A DNA stretch of 64,000 nt. It comes from Psychrobacter sp. PL19 (GTDB lineage: Bacteria > Pseudomonadota > Gammaproteobacteria > Pseudomonadales > Moraxellaceae). Of the stretch, positions 22,662-31,193 are shown one piece after another. The DNA is taken from the NCBI RefSeq assembly GCF_017875835.1, contig NZ_JAGING010000001.1:3038001-3102000 (forward strand), given 5' to 3'. Below the pieces are notes generated by a model. That model did no database searches, was not told where the DNA came from, and worked only from the letters and a program-made list of their open reading frames with translations. Position numbers and translations under genes: made by a program. How positions within the stretch are numbered: the stretch's first letter is position 1; every line of letters begins with the position of its first letter.

Positions 22662-22689
22662 TTGCAATATGCAAGATTTTGCGTAGAAT
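22662..22689 (+). promoter_or_regulatory. predicted tRNA-Pro promoter
   Basis: TTGCAA (22662-22667) and TAGAAT (22684-22689) with a 16-bp spacer, ending 11 bp before the tRNA. Confidence 0.6.
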
Positions 22690-22700
22690 AGTCAGGCATT

Positions 22701-22777
22701 CGGGGCGTAGCGCAGTCTGGTAGCGCACTACACTGGGGGTGTAGGGGTCGCAGGTTCAAATCCTGCCGTTCCGACCA
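22701..22777 (+). tRNA. tRNA-Pro (GGG)
   Basis: 77 nt cloverleaf with encoded CCA. Anticodon stem CTACA/TGTAG encloses the loop CTGGGGG, giving anticodon GGG. The T arm GCAGG-TTCAAAT-CCTGC is perfect. It lies immediately upstream of an integrated element. Confidence 0.97.
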
Positions 22778-22789
22778 AACATAGATATA

Positions 22790-22828
22790 GGGTAGACCGT
22801 CATTGACTGTCTGCCCTTTATTTTGGGC
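22790..22828 (+). terminator. terminator after tRNA-Pro
   Basis: Stem GGGTAGAC / GTCTGCCC (one wobble pair) with an 11-nt loop, followed by T-rich sequence. Confidence 0.65.
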
Positions 22829-22877
22829 GTTTTTTGGGTTTTCACTGCCTTATAGGTGTATGGCGTTCTATATAGAA

Positions 22878-22928
22878 TGTTGGTATTATTGTTGGTATTG
22901 AGCAGTACCAACATGGACAATACCAACA
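22878..22928. repeat. TGTTGGTA repeats upstream of the integrase
   Basis: Two direct TGTTGGTA copies (22878 and 22890) face two inverted copies (TACCAACA at 22906 and 22921), all within 51 bp directly before the integrase. The first 21 bp recur exactly at 27488-27508. The arrangement resembles recombinase or directionality-factor binding sites. That role is inference. Confidence 0.5.
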
Positions 22929-22940
22929 AAGGATAGACCC

Positions 22941-24182
22941 ATACCCCTAACCCATACAGGTATCAACAAGCTAACTCCTAGCCCCACCTCTATTGATACA
23001 AAACGACCTGATAAACATAGCGATGGTAACGGGCTGCAATTATGGGTGCGTTATACGGGCGTTAAGTCATGGATCAGCGCCTACCGCTGGCAAGGCAAAC
23101 AGCAAACCCTCACTATTGGCACTTATCCAGTAATGAGCTTACAAAATGCACGCCAGCGCAATATTGAAATCAAAAGATTAATAGCTGATGGTGTGAATCC
23201 CAAAGACGATAAAAAACGCCAACAAGCTGACAATGACGGATCACGGGCGTTCAATACCATAGCCCAGCGCTGGCATGATGACCGCAAGTCACATATAGCC
23301 CCTACTACCTATAGCCGTGATTACTCACAGTACCAACGCGATATTAAGCCGTTCATTGGTAACATGAATATAGAGGACATAACCGCTCCTGATGTTTTGG
23401 CTATCGGTAAAGCTATCGAAGCGAGGGGCGCTAGTGATATGGCAAGGCGTGCAATACGTCAAGTAGGGCAGATATTCAAACAAGCCATACGTGAGGGCTT
23501 AATCAATACCAACCCAGCCAACGACTTAACCGAAGCGCTAAAACCGCATAAGGTAAAGCACCATAGTCGTATCACTAGCCAGCAATTACCAAAGCTACTA
23601 CAAGACATTAACGCCTATGATGGTGATGTACTGATAAAGCTAGGCTTATGGTTTTTGTGCTACACGTTTGTGAGAACGCAAGAACTACGCTTTATGGAGT
23701 GGGCAGAAATAGACTATCAAGCTAAAGTATGGCGCATACCAGCCGACAAGATGAAAATGGATAGACCGCATCTAGTACCGTTAGTACCGCAAACAATGGC
23801 ACTCTTAGAGCAAATCAAACAACTAGGCTTTTCGGACAAGTATGTTTTCTTTAATACCTCAACCCGTAAACCATACAGCATGAACGCATTTATCACTGCC
23901 CTATGGCGCATGGGCTATAAAGGGCGTATGACTGGTCACGGCTTTCGTGGACTTGCCAGCACTACCCTACACGAACAAGAATTTATGCACGAAGCCATAG
24001 AGCTACAGCTGGCACATGAAAAAGAGAACAAGATCAGCAAGGCATACAACGGGGCGCAGCATTTACCCTACAGAACCAAGATGATGAACGAATGGGCAAA
24101 CTTCATTGATGATGCTTACGCTGGCAAGTTGGATAACGTCATACACGGTAACTTTAAGCAACAAGCACAAAAGCTAAGTTAG
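22941..24182 (+). CDS. tyrosine-type integrase, P4/DUF4102-like
   Basis: About 413 residues. Catalyses site-specific integration and excision. N-terminal arm-binding domain (TDG-type motif here SDGNGLQLWVRY, then LTIGTYPVMSLQNAR), central SAM-like domain, C-terminal catalytic domain with Arg in FVRTQELRFMEW, HGFR (HxxR) in MTGHGFRGLAS, His in LAHEKEN and Tyr in ISKAYNG. The first canonical start is GTG 23046. The frame is open and family-like for 35 codons upstream to ATA 22941 (IPLTHTGINKL, expected MPLT), which has AAAGGA in front. So either AUA is used or the start codon has mutated. Confidence 0.85.
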   Translation: MPLTHTGINKLTPSPTSIDTKRPDKHSDGNGLQLWVRYTGVKSWISAYRWQGKQQTLTIGTYPVMSLQNARQRNIEIKRLIADGVNPKDDKKRQQADNDGSRAFNTIAQRWHDDRKSHIAPTTYSRDYSQYQRDIKPFIGNMNIEDITAPDVLAIGKAIEARGASDMARRAIRQVGQIFKQAIREGLINTNPANDLTEALKPHKVKHHSRITSQQLPKLLQDINAYDGDVLIKLGLWFLCYTFVRTQELRFMEWAEIDYQAKVWRIPADKMKMDRPHLVPLVPQTMALLEQIKQLGFSDKYVFFNTSTRKPYSMNAFITALWRMGYKGRMTGHGFRGLASTTLHEQEFMHEAIELQLAHEKENKISKAYNGAQHLPYRTKMMNEWANFIDDAYAGKLDNVIHGNFKQQAQKLS

Positions 24183-24302
24183 GGCTTAGCTATAACAACT
24201 ATGCCTGGCTAGGACTAATTACCCAAAAGCCAGCCGTTCACACACCCTTATGCTGTCACTGCCTTGCACCTACTTTGATTTAAGGGTGTAGGGGTGTGAA
24301 TT

Positions 24303-25210
24303 GTGGGATTACTAGATGCAGCAATAGAGAAAGCGAACTGCTATATATCACCAAAAGACTTCTTATGTTTTATGTCGTATAAGCTAGGAGAGCCAATTAA
24401 AGAGATCATATCTTTTTTGCTGCATAACAATTTTGATGAGCTAGTAAACGAATATTACATAGATCAACATTACCGCATTTACTCATACAACGATATTGAT
24501 TGTAAGTATAAAACCAGTACGCTATTTCATGAGATCGCAAAAGATGGCTTTCTCGACTATATGATGTTTTGTAATTTTTTTATGATGATTGCCTAAAAGA
24601 TGATGATGCAGATTTAGATTTAGATTTTTACGAGCCTATTGAAATAGACTTTTATTATAGTTTAGAAGAACTGCAGAAAATTGGCTTTTTAAAGAAGCTC
24701 AACTTGCCTTTAGAGAAAGGTAGGACGCTAGATTATAGCGTGACTGGCGATGATATGGTGACAGCTAAAGAGCCTAAGGACGGGATAAGATCATTTAAAC
24801 TAATAGACACTAATGTCGTAAGTGCGGCGGAAAGAGCCAAACAAGAATAATCTATAATAGATGAGTATGGCTATGGATCACAAGCGCATAGTATCTATAA
24901 GACTCTTGAGATGGCAGCAAAAGGAGAGCCTGAAACAATAGTGCAAGGCGAACTAGAAACAAGCAATCAACTTATCAACGACCTTAAAGAGCAGGTAGTG
25001 CAGCTTATTGCTGATAATGACAATCTCGATAAACGACTAGAAAGCCTAGCAGATACGCCAGCCGATGACTTAAAAACAGTGCCACACCAAGCATACAAGA
25101 CTGTAGATAGAGTAATGTATGCAATGGCTCAACTTACTAAAGTGGATAATTCAAAACCATACAGCCAAAATAATCCATCTTTAAACGCTAGTATTACTAC
25201 CTTACTATAG
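24303..25210 (+). pseudogene. decayed island gene, frameshift plus stop
   Basis: Three collinear open segments form one ancestral gene of ~300 codons. The first (GTG 24303, MGLLDAAIEKANCY) ends at 24596 just after a T7 run; reading past the run in the next frame continues as YDDCLKDDDADLDLDFYEP and on to TAA 24848-24850. The same frame reopens at once (SIIDEYGYGSQAHSIYKTLE) and runs to 25210. A product rich in acidic residues with a C-terminal helical part (LINDLKEQVVQLIADNDNL). I do not recognise the family. Low GC and position after the integrase point to island cargo. Confidence 0.55.
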
Positions 25211-25276
25211 AACCTCTATTAAGCCCTACCCCATAATATAGCAACCATGAGCCGTTACACACCGTAGCGGTATGTC

Positions 25277-25465
25277 ATGGAGCTACAAACTACGCAAAAT
25301 ACACCAGTGATCCCTTTTACTGGTGACACCTCGCACAACACCGAACCAACCACTGCAAACAATCCATCTATGCAACTGCCTACTACTGGCATGGGCAGAG
25401 CTAAAGATGTTCTGCCCTTACATGACAAGGCTTATGGCAACTTTAGCAGGTTTTTAGAGGTATAA
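25277..25465 (+). CDS. short hypothetical protein, possibly truncated regulator
   Basis: 62 residues. The Pro/Thr/Asn-rich N-terminal half leads into LPTTGMGRAKDVLPLHD. This weakly resembles the start of AlpA-type regulators common on such islands, but the helix-turn-helix that should follow is absent. It could be a truncated regulator or a spurious ORF. Confidence 0.35.
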   Translation: MELQTTQNTPVIPFTGDTSHNTEPTTANNPSMQLPTTGMGRAKDVLPLHDKAYGNFSRFLEV

Positions 25466-25474
25466 AACTATATT

Positions 25475-25501
25475 GGTAAGCGTTCATCGTCTGCCTTTTT
25501 T
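25475..25501 (+). terminator. rho-independent terminator
   Basis: Stem GGTAAGCG / CGTCTGCC (one mismatch, two wobbles) with loop TTCAT and a T-run. Nearly the same hairpin follows the toxin-antitoxin pair at 26274. Confidence 0.55.
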
Positions 25502-25613
25502 ATGCCTAGAGTTTTGTATAGATCAAAGGTAAACAAAATAGCGAACACAATCACAACTTGTTATCTATTATCCAAAAGTTTACAATCAAGCATAAGTATT
25601 CTAATAATTTGCC

Positions 25614-25943
25614 ATGATGATTGACATTAACCAAACCGAACAATTTAGTCGCTGGCTGCATAAGCTGAAAGATCCACTAGGTAAAGTTGGTGTATTAGCA
25701 CGTATTAAGCGAGCGCAAGGTGGTAATTTTGGTGACCATAAGCTTCTGCCAGACACAGGCGGTATCTATGAGATGCGTATATTCAAAGGTAACGGTTACC
25801 GTGTCTATTATGCCCAGCAAGGAGATACCCTCTATCTATTGTTGATAGGAGGCAGTAAAGACAGCCAACCAAACGATATTACTAAGGCTTGCACACTATG
25901 GCAGCAAGTCACGGATCAAGAAAAGGAGCTTCCTAATGACTGA
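25614..25943 (+). CDS. RelE/HigB-type toxin, addiction module killer protein
   Basis: 109 residues. ParE/RelE-superfamily toxin of the phage-derived Gp49-like group, usually an mRNA interferase. FSRWLHKLKDPLGKVGVLARI, the GDHKLLPDTGGIYEMRIFKG core and VYYAQQGDTLYLLLIGGSK are characteristic. Toxin precedes antitoxin and overlaps it by 8 bp, the HigBA arrangement. Probably stabilises the island. Confidence 0.88.
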   Translation: MMIDINQTEQFSRWLHKLKDPLGKVGVLARIKRAQGGNFGDHKLLPDTGGIYEMRIFKGNGYRVYYAQQGDTLYLLLIGGSKDSQPNDITKACTLWQQVTDQEKELPND

Positions 25944-26241
25944 TATTAAAACTAGCCAATTTGATGTGGCGGAATACCTGACAGATGAAACTCTCATCAA
26001 TGCTTATTTAAACGAAATATTAACTGATGGTATGCCTAGCGAGTTTATCCAAGCTTTAAACGATGTGGCAAAAGCAAAAGGAATGAACGAGCTGGCACAA
26101 AAGACAGGTATAAGACGCGAAAGCCTTTATAAGACGTTGAGATCAGAAAAGCCGCGTTTTGATACCATGCTAAAGATTATTGACGGCATGGGCTTACAAA
26201 TCACTTTGACCCCTAAAGCAGAACCTTGCTTAGACGCTTAG
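25936..26241 (+). CDS. HigA-type antitoxin, addiction module antidote protein
   Basis: 101 residues. FDVAEYLTDETLINAYLNEIL is the usual N-terminus of this antidote family. A helix-turn-helix (GMNELAQKTGIRRESLYKTLR, ~55-75) would bind the operon promoter for autoregulation. Its start lies inside the toxin gene. Confidence 0.88.
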   Translation: MTDIKTSQFDVAEYLTDETLINAYLNEILTDGMPSEFIQALNDVAKAKGMNELAQKTGIRRESLYKTLRSEKPRFDTMLKIIDGMGLQITLTPKAEPCLDA

Positions 26242-26273
26242 ACGTTGAACAGTATTCAATTATTATTTTAAGA

Positions 26274-26301
26274 GGTAGGCGTTTATCGTCTGCCTTTTTT
26301 T
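26274..26301 (+). terminator. terminator of the toxin-antitoxin operon
   Basis: Fully paired 8-bp stem GGTAGGCG / CGTCTGCC (two G-T wobbles), loop TTTAT, then seven T residues. Confidence 0.75.
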
Positions 26302-26609
26302 ATAGTAGTCCGAAAAACCCACCAATCAGCCCTTTTTATAGTGTCCAAAAACACTAGGATTTCCCTAAGGTTTATTGATCCACAATGTTTACTTTGATAT
26401 GAGGTGCAACATGTTGACCAATGTTGACGTTCAAATCAGTTTACAGGCAGTAAAAAAGTATAGTCATAAAATGAAATTACCTTTACCCAGCGATACGGAT
26501 CACAAAAAATGGATAGAGGGGACGATAGCGCAAAGCATCGCTATCATTAGCCTATAGCGTTACAACGCCATTACAACGCCATTTAAGCAGTATAAAGCTT
26601 ACCACCGCA

Positions 26610-26890
26610 AGCGTAGAACCTCACAAAACCTCGCTTTTATTTCAATATTAGCAACACTCACTACGCAAGATTGCTCCATCAAATCATCTACAATCATCTA
26701 CCTTAGATTGCCTCAACAACCCCATAAAACCCCATATCAAGAACCATACAAAACCGTACATTTTGCCCACCGATGATAAGCCCAAGAACTTAACTAAACT
26801 TAACATTTACAGCGACACCGCCAACGGTCAAAACCTTATAAAACCTTACATTGAAAACCTGTCAAAACCATACACTCAAACTCCGATAAT
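26610..26890 (+). repeat. iteron-like AAAACC(N)TA repeats
   Basis: At least six degenerate copies of an AAAACCnTA(CA) motif, clustered at ~26625, 26727, 26750, 26829-26851 and 26864, with AATCATCTAC twice at 26681-26702. The densest part (26829-26877) has four copies within 50 bp. Such clusters are typical of replication-initiator binding regions in plasmids or satellites. No rep gene is visible. Confidence 0.4.
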
Positions 26891-27018
26891 GCTGACATTA
26901 AGTAGCTCATAACCTCATCATTACACTATTAGCAAACCCAGTAGCTACAAAGGCTTATCTAGTTTATAGACAAGTATCGCGCGCACACGCGAGGTAAGCA
27001 CCAATTACAGGGTTTTTT

Positions 27019-27128
27019 TACACTATAAAAAGGCTATTCACAATAATAATTAGAGTCCATAAAAAGAGGTGATTTATATAATACTTGCACACTATAAAAA
27101 AGGATTTTTTGGAGTCCATAAAAAGGGG
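27019..27128 (+). repeat. duplicated pair of conserved 13-17 bp boxes
   Basis: Box 1 (CACTATAAAAA(A)GG) occurs at 27020 and 27090, and box 2 (GAGTCCATAAAAAGRGG) at 27053 and 27112, in the same order. Evenly organised paired boxes suggest a duplicated protein-binding or promoter region. Confidence 0.45.
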
Positions 27129-27487
27129 TAGTTATTACACATGCTAAGCGCGGCTAAAATTGAGTTGTTGGACACGTTAGGGTGGGTTTATGGAACAGTA
27201 CGCGCACGGGTGCAATTCATGCTAATGATGGATAGTTTCTTTCAGGTACAAGGTAGTTTTGTGACAAGTCACCCCCTATTCAGAATTTGACCTCATGCAA
27301 GAAAGTTGCAAGCTAAAAATAGTGTTGTTTAGTTAGTATTCTTATAAACGAATATATAGAATGAACCTAAGAGTAAATAGCTCTATGACAATACTGAATA
27401 ATACCGAACTCTCAAATAGTACAATCAATTACAAAATAATATCCAATGAGCTGCAAACAGCCGAAAAATAGTATTATCAAAAATGAT

Positions 27488-27508
27488 TGTTGGTATTATT
27501 GTTGGTAT
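27488..27508 (+). repeat. second copy of the 21-bp TGTTGGTA repeat
   Basis: Exact 21-bp match to 22878-22898, in the same orientation, 4610 bp away. The pair brackets the integrase, decayed gene, toxin-antitoxin and repeat clusters, so it may mark element ends or accessory sites. Confidence 0.55.
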
Positions 27509-27702
27509 CGTCAATATATAAAAATATAAAACCTATACTTTCAACAACTACCTGACACCGCTATAGAAAGAAAAACGATACTTTAACAAAAACCTCTTAT
27601 CAGCTGTCCTAAATTAGTTGGCCACTACATACCTACTATAGCTAGACTTTTACTAGACGAGCCGTTAGGGTAAATCCTCTACAACTCACTTTGGTTCATC
27701 CT

Positions 27703-28722
27703 ATGCTCGAGCCTACCTCTCAGCCCTCTCCTACTCTCAAAAACAGTACACCGTGGGAAGAATATCAACGACCTTATGTGCGTGACTTAGCATATGCCCT
27801 TGCCTGCCCAAACGTATTGACTGAGTGGTTAGATTTTGCGCCACATCAAACTAATCCGACGATTGCGGTGCATAGCCCTAACTTTTGGCGAGCACAATAT
27901 GCCGCCTATCACGAACGTTTGAATGAGCTTGACACTACTAATGCCTATCAAGAGCTAACCCGCTATTTGCTAATAAGGCCCAGCCCCAATCGTTTGGGTT
28001 TTCATTTTGAAGGGCTATTATTGTTTTGGTTGGAAGATGGTTTTGCGCGTAAGTTGCATCATTATGAAATGCTAGCGAGTAACGTCCAGTTATTCTGCGG
28101 TAAACAAACCATTGGTGAGCTAGATTTGGTTTTATACAATCATCAAGAGAAGATAACCGAGCACTGGGAGTTAGCGATTAAGTTTTTTATGGGTTCAGCA
28201 CCATTTACGCCCGTCAATTGGGTCGGTATCAATTCCAATGATAACTTGCAGCGTAAGATGACCCATATGCAAACCAAACAGTTTCGTACCGTATCGGTAG
28301 ACACCAACAATCATGGCCAAGTCAAAATTGATCAGCGCTATGCCGTTATAAAGGGCCGATTTTTTTTGCCGATTGCCATAACTGATTTCAGTTACCCTGA
28401 GTGGCTTGAGCCTAGCTTACCCATAGACCGCTGGTTGGCGACGCCTAATAATCAAAGCTCCGATGCTAGGTCAGAGACTTCTAATCAAAATAAAAGCCAA
28501 ATTAAAGATTTAACTAATAACCTTGAAGCAGCGATAACTCCTTTTTCGAACCTCACAGATATACGCCGAGCTCATTATATTGAATGGTTTACTCAGCGAA
28601 GTTTTTATAATAAACATAGAAATACCACTCAGGTGTTGTCTAGTTTAACGACCTTGCCACAAGGGCTGTACTTTATTCAAAGGTCTAATCAAGAACCCTA
28701 TGAGCCCTTAGTTGTCCTATAG
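27703..28722 (+). CDS. DUF1853 family protein
   Basis: 339 residues from ATG 27703; a TTG four codons upstream is also possible and no strong ribosome-binding site decides. LGFHFEGLLLFWLEDG and GELDLVLYN...HWELAIKFFMG are the family's hallmark; the GELD...E-x-K pattern suggests a PD-(D/E)XK nuclease-like fold (inference). Function unknown. A low-complexity stretch (~245-265) is rich in Ser/Asn. The stop codon TAG (28720-28722) is the first three bases of a MITE-like repeat, so the C-terminus was set by that insertion. Confidence 0.85.
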   Translation: MLEPTSQPSPTLKNSTPWEEYQRPYVRDLAYALACPNVLTEWLDFAPHQTNPTIAVHSPNFWRAQYAAYHERLNELDTTNAYQELTRYLLIRPSPNRLGFHFEGLLLFWLEDGFARKLHHYEMLASNVQLFCGKQTIGELDLVLYNHQEKITEHWELAIKFFMGSAPFTPVNWVGINSNDNLQRKMTHMQTKQFRTVSVDTNNHGQVKIDQRYAVIKGRFFLPIAITDFSYPEWLEPSLPIDRWLATPNNQSSDARSETSNQNKSQIKDLTNNLEAAITPFSNLTDIRRAHYIEWFTQRSFYNKHRNTTQVLSSLTTLPQGLYFIQRSNQEPYEPLVVL

Positions 28723-28853
28723 TCAATGAAAAGTAATATCGATACATAACCTACTGCTGGCATAAGTTTTTCTTGCTTGCTGTGCCTACGCAGACAGAGG
28801 CTACAAAAAGCTTATACCAGCAGTACCGTCGCGTTTTTAAGGTATTTTAACGA
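28720..28853. mobile_element. MITE-like 134-bp repeat, copy 1
   Basis: 134 bp flanked by TA, starting TAGTCAATGAAAAG and ending TTTTAACGA. About 94% identical and the same length as 32732-32865. Internal inverted repeat TACTGCTGGCATAAG / CTTATACCAGCAGTA plus a second hairpin CTGTGCCTACGCAGACAG. The left end resembles the terminal repeat of the IS630 element at 49391 (TAGTCAATT), suggesting it was mobilised by an IS630/Tc1-type transposase. Confidence 0.7.
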
Positions 28854-28906
28854 TACAAACTGAAATCAATGCCGGTCAGGATGGTTTACTTGAAAGGTGA
28901 CTTACT

Positions 28907-29461
28907 CTAATAAGTCTCAATAACCTGCATCAGTTCATACCTAAGCATGTCAGCACTAGGCATGCGCTCAGCATGAAAGCGTACGATGGGAATACCGGCA
29001 CTAGCAAGGGCCTTGTCTTTCTTATCATCGGCTTTTTGACGAGATTTACTACTGTGGGTCCAGTCATCAAGCTCAATAGCAACCAGTGAGGTCTGCGCAT
29101 CTTGCGCGACCACCACATAATCTACGCTTTGTCGGCAGATACGATTGAACCAGAAGCTACGTTCAGAAGTCTCATCACTATTCGCTGCAATAATGCGTGA
29201 CAGCTGGACCTGGACAAAGATATGATATTCTGGCAATGCATTTTTTAGTTTATGAAAGAACAGCACTTCGGTATCAGTCATAATAGGCATAGGCGCAAAT
29301 GGCCAAATAGCCAAATCATCACCGCGAACGGGTTGTGGTGTAGGATCAGTATTTTTAGACTCTGCTTGACGCTTTGCAGTGAAGAACGGTATTAACTTTG
29401 GCAGCGTAATTAAACCTAAGAACCCAACAGCCAATACTAAAAATATAACACCAAACGACAT
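28907..29461 (-). CDS. DUF2726 family protein with N-terminal membrane anchor
   Basis: 184 residues. One N-terminal transmembrane helix (~4-24), then the DUF2726 domain: LSRIIA, FNRICRQSVDYVVV, LVAIELDDWTHSS and GIPIVRFHAERMP. The E-LDD-H pattern recalls restriction-endonuclease-like folds often fused to topoisomerase-type zinc domains. Biological role unknown. Stands alone, facing away from the DUF1853 gene. Confidence 0.85.
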   Translation of the reverse strand: MSFGVIFLVLAVGFLGLITLPKLIPFFTAKRQAESKNTDPTPQPVRGDDLAIWPFAPMPIMTDTEVLFFHKLKNALPEYHIFVQVQLSRIIAANSDETSERSFWFNRICRQSVDYVVVAQDAQTSLVAIELDDWTHSSKSRQKADDKKDKALASAGIPIVRFHAERMPSADMLRYELMQVIETY

Positions 29462-29734
29462 AGTTTTACCTTATAAAATATCAAAGTGACTGAGTATCTA
29501 TCATGGCCACATGACACATTTTAAATAACCAGTCACTACACGGCAACCCCTATAGGCTAACGTGTCATACAGAAGAAAAAATAAATGGTGCTCACTTTAT
29601 ATAAGCTTGCCATAATCGGCAATCTATAAACCACAAAACACGACATTCTCTGTCGTGTTTTGAGAGTCAAAAAAATGGAAAGTTGAGAAGTTATAATGCT
29701 GTCTAAATGAAGCGTTAACTATACAGCAACCTTA

Positions 29735-31069
29735 TTACCAGTAAAGCACCCAAGCGCTGGTAGTATTGACCTTAGGGTCGCTATTAATTTGATCTTTTAA
29801 CGCTAATGCAGCGACTTTACCGCGTTCAGGGCCAACAACGACCCGTACACCGCGACTAGTAGCGCTGGTCTTGACTTGATAGCCAGCTGATTTTAGTTTT
29901 TTGGCCATCTCATCAGCAGTCGCCTGATTGTTCGCCAAAGCAACCTGTACCCCAAAGCTGCCTTTGGCATCCGTTTCTTTAACTTCTTTACGTGCCTCGC
30001 GCAGCCTTTGCTTAGCATCACGCTTATCTTCGCGCGCCTGTTGAACAGTAGCCGCTTCACGCTCTAAACGTTGGACCTGCTTACGGGAGGGAATAGTCAA
30101 TGCCTGCCCAACCTGTAAATCAGCAGTCGGTGCAATATCATTGGCTTGTGCTAAGGCTTCAACAGGCATATTGTATTGGCGCGCCAGCCTTAATAGACCG
30201 TCACCACTTTTGACGGTGTAATCTATAGACGATTTGGGCGATTCTTTTTTAGCGGCTTCAGTAGCTGATTTTTCTTCAGCCTGTTTTTTGCGCTCAGCCG
30301 TTGCTTGCGCTTCAGCCTGCTTCTTAGCGTCGGCTTGTTTCTTAGCGTCGGCTTGTTTCTTGGCGTCCGCTTGTTTTTTGGCTTCGGCTTGTTTCTTACT
30401 GTCTGCTAGTTTCTTGGCTTCGGCCTGTTTCTTACTGTCTGCTAGTTTCTTAGCTTCGGCTTGTTTCTTAAGTTCTACCTGCCTCAGCGATTCTTTTTTT
30501 TGGGCCTGTGCCGCTTTTTGCGTGTCGCTGTCGCTCAAGTTTGCAGCAGACACAGCTGGCGTGGTAGTCGCTGAATTATCAGTACTTGGCTGTACTTTTG
30601 GAGCAGCAGTAGCATTTTGTGCTGCTTCTGGGCTGTCGCTGTCTCCACCAGTTGAAACACTGTTTGCCATGTACTGCTGATTTTCAGCACGTGCTTTGGC
30701 CAACGCTTGCGCCTCAGCGGTTTCTTGCTCAGTCAAAAACTGTTGAGCACGTTTTTCTTGCTCAGCCACGCGCGCAGCACGCTCTTTTTGCTTTTGTGCC
30801 AAAAGACGCTTTTCAGTGTCAATATCTGTCGTTAATGGCTGCGGTGATGCTTGTTCAGTATACGATTTGTCCACCATAGCCGGCTTTGGTTGGGGGTCAT
30901 TATCCACACCAATTTGCTGCACCATAGCGTACAGCATCACGCTACCACCTATAATCATCCCAATGCCCAATAAGGCTTGTCTCGAAAAGTTCATCCGTTT
31001 ACGTCTCTTAGTTGGTAGTAGGGCTGATTGATCAGCATAACAGTAATTATTGCCAACCGCTAACGTCAT
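29735..31069 (-). CDS. LysM and SPOR domain protein, DedD-like
   Basis: 444 residues. One transmembrane segment (~31-49), a long Ala/Lys/Glu-rich region with about nine six-residue KK(L/Q)A(D/E)(S/A) repeats (~200-262), a LysM domain (YTVKSGDGLLRLARQYNMPVE) at ~285-330, and a C-terminal SPOR domain (~370-444, GSFGVQVALANNQATADEMA). SPOR and LysM bind peptidoglycan, so a cell-division or wall role is likely. It follows folC as dedD does in E. coli. ATG 31069 has no clear ribosome-binding site; ATG 30994 (MNFSRQALLG) is an alternative. Confidence 0.85.
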   Translation of the reverse strand: MTLAVGNNYCYADQSALLPTKRRKRMNFSRQALLGIGMIIGGSVMLYAMVQQIGVDNDPQPKPAMVDKSYTEQASPQPLTTDIDTEKRLLAQKQKERAARVAEQEKRAQQFLTEQETAEAQALAKARAENQQYMANSVSTGGDSDSPEAAQNATAAPKVQPSTDNSATTTPAVSAANLSDSDTQKAAQAQKKESLRQVELKKQAEAKKLADSKKQAEAKKLADSKKQAEAKKQADAKKQADAKKQADAKKQAEAQATAERKKQAEEKSATEAAKKESPKSSIDYTVKSGDGLLRLARQYNMPVEALAQANDIAPTADLQVGQALTIPSRKQVQRLEREAATVQQAREDKRDAKQRLREARKEVKETDAKGSFGVQVALANNQATADEMAKKLKSAGYQVKTSATSRGVRVVVGPERGKVAALALKDQINSDPKVNTTSAWVLYW

Positions 31070-31193
31070 CAGTTGTCAGGTATTGTCTTATTTTTATAAC
31101 AGCGCTTTGATTATAAAACATATTTTTCACGCTGTCTGCTATCGCACTGTGGTCAAAATTAACATTAAGCTAACTCTTTGTTAAGATAAACTA

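Larger units (their letters stand above)
26302..27702. other. 1.4-kb region without convincing genes at island right end
   Basis: AT-rich, with no ORF I trust. It holds two repeat clusters (26610-26890 and 27019-27128), a second copy of the 21-bp TGTTGGTA-containing sequence (27488-27508), and two weak short frames: ATG 26411 (48 codons) and ATG 27141 (49 codons, MLSAAKIELLDTLGW). It probably contains the right boundary of the island, but I found no copy of the tRNA-Pro 3' end. Confidence 0.5.

Noticed and set aside
26411..26557. 48-codon ORF after the toxin-antitoxin operon
   Set aside because: Weak GAGGTG upstream and no recognisable features; lies in a repeat-rich non-coding stretch.
26610..27128. 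CRISPR array
   Set aside because: Repeats are short, degenerate and irregularly spaced, with no spacer-length regularity and no cas genes nearby.
22778..27700. Attachment-site copy of the tRNA-Pro 3' end
   Set aside because: I looked for a repeat of the T-arm/acceptor end to the right of the island and found none, so no attR is claimed.
30234..30680. 148-codon plus-strand ORF rich in Ala, Cys, Phe and Leu
   Set aside because: Arises from the repetitive Lys/Ala/Glu codons of the LysM-SPOR gene read on the other strand.
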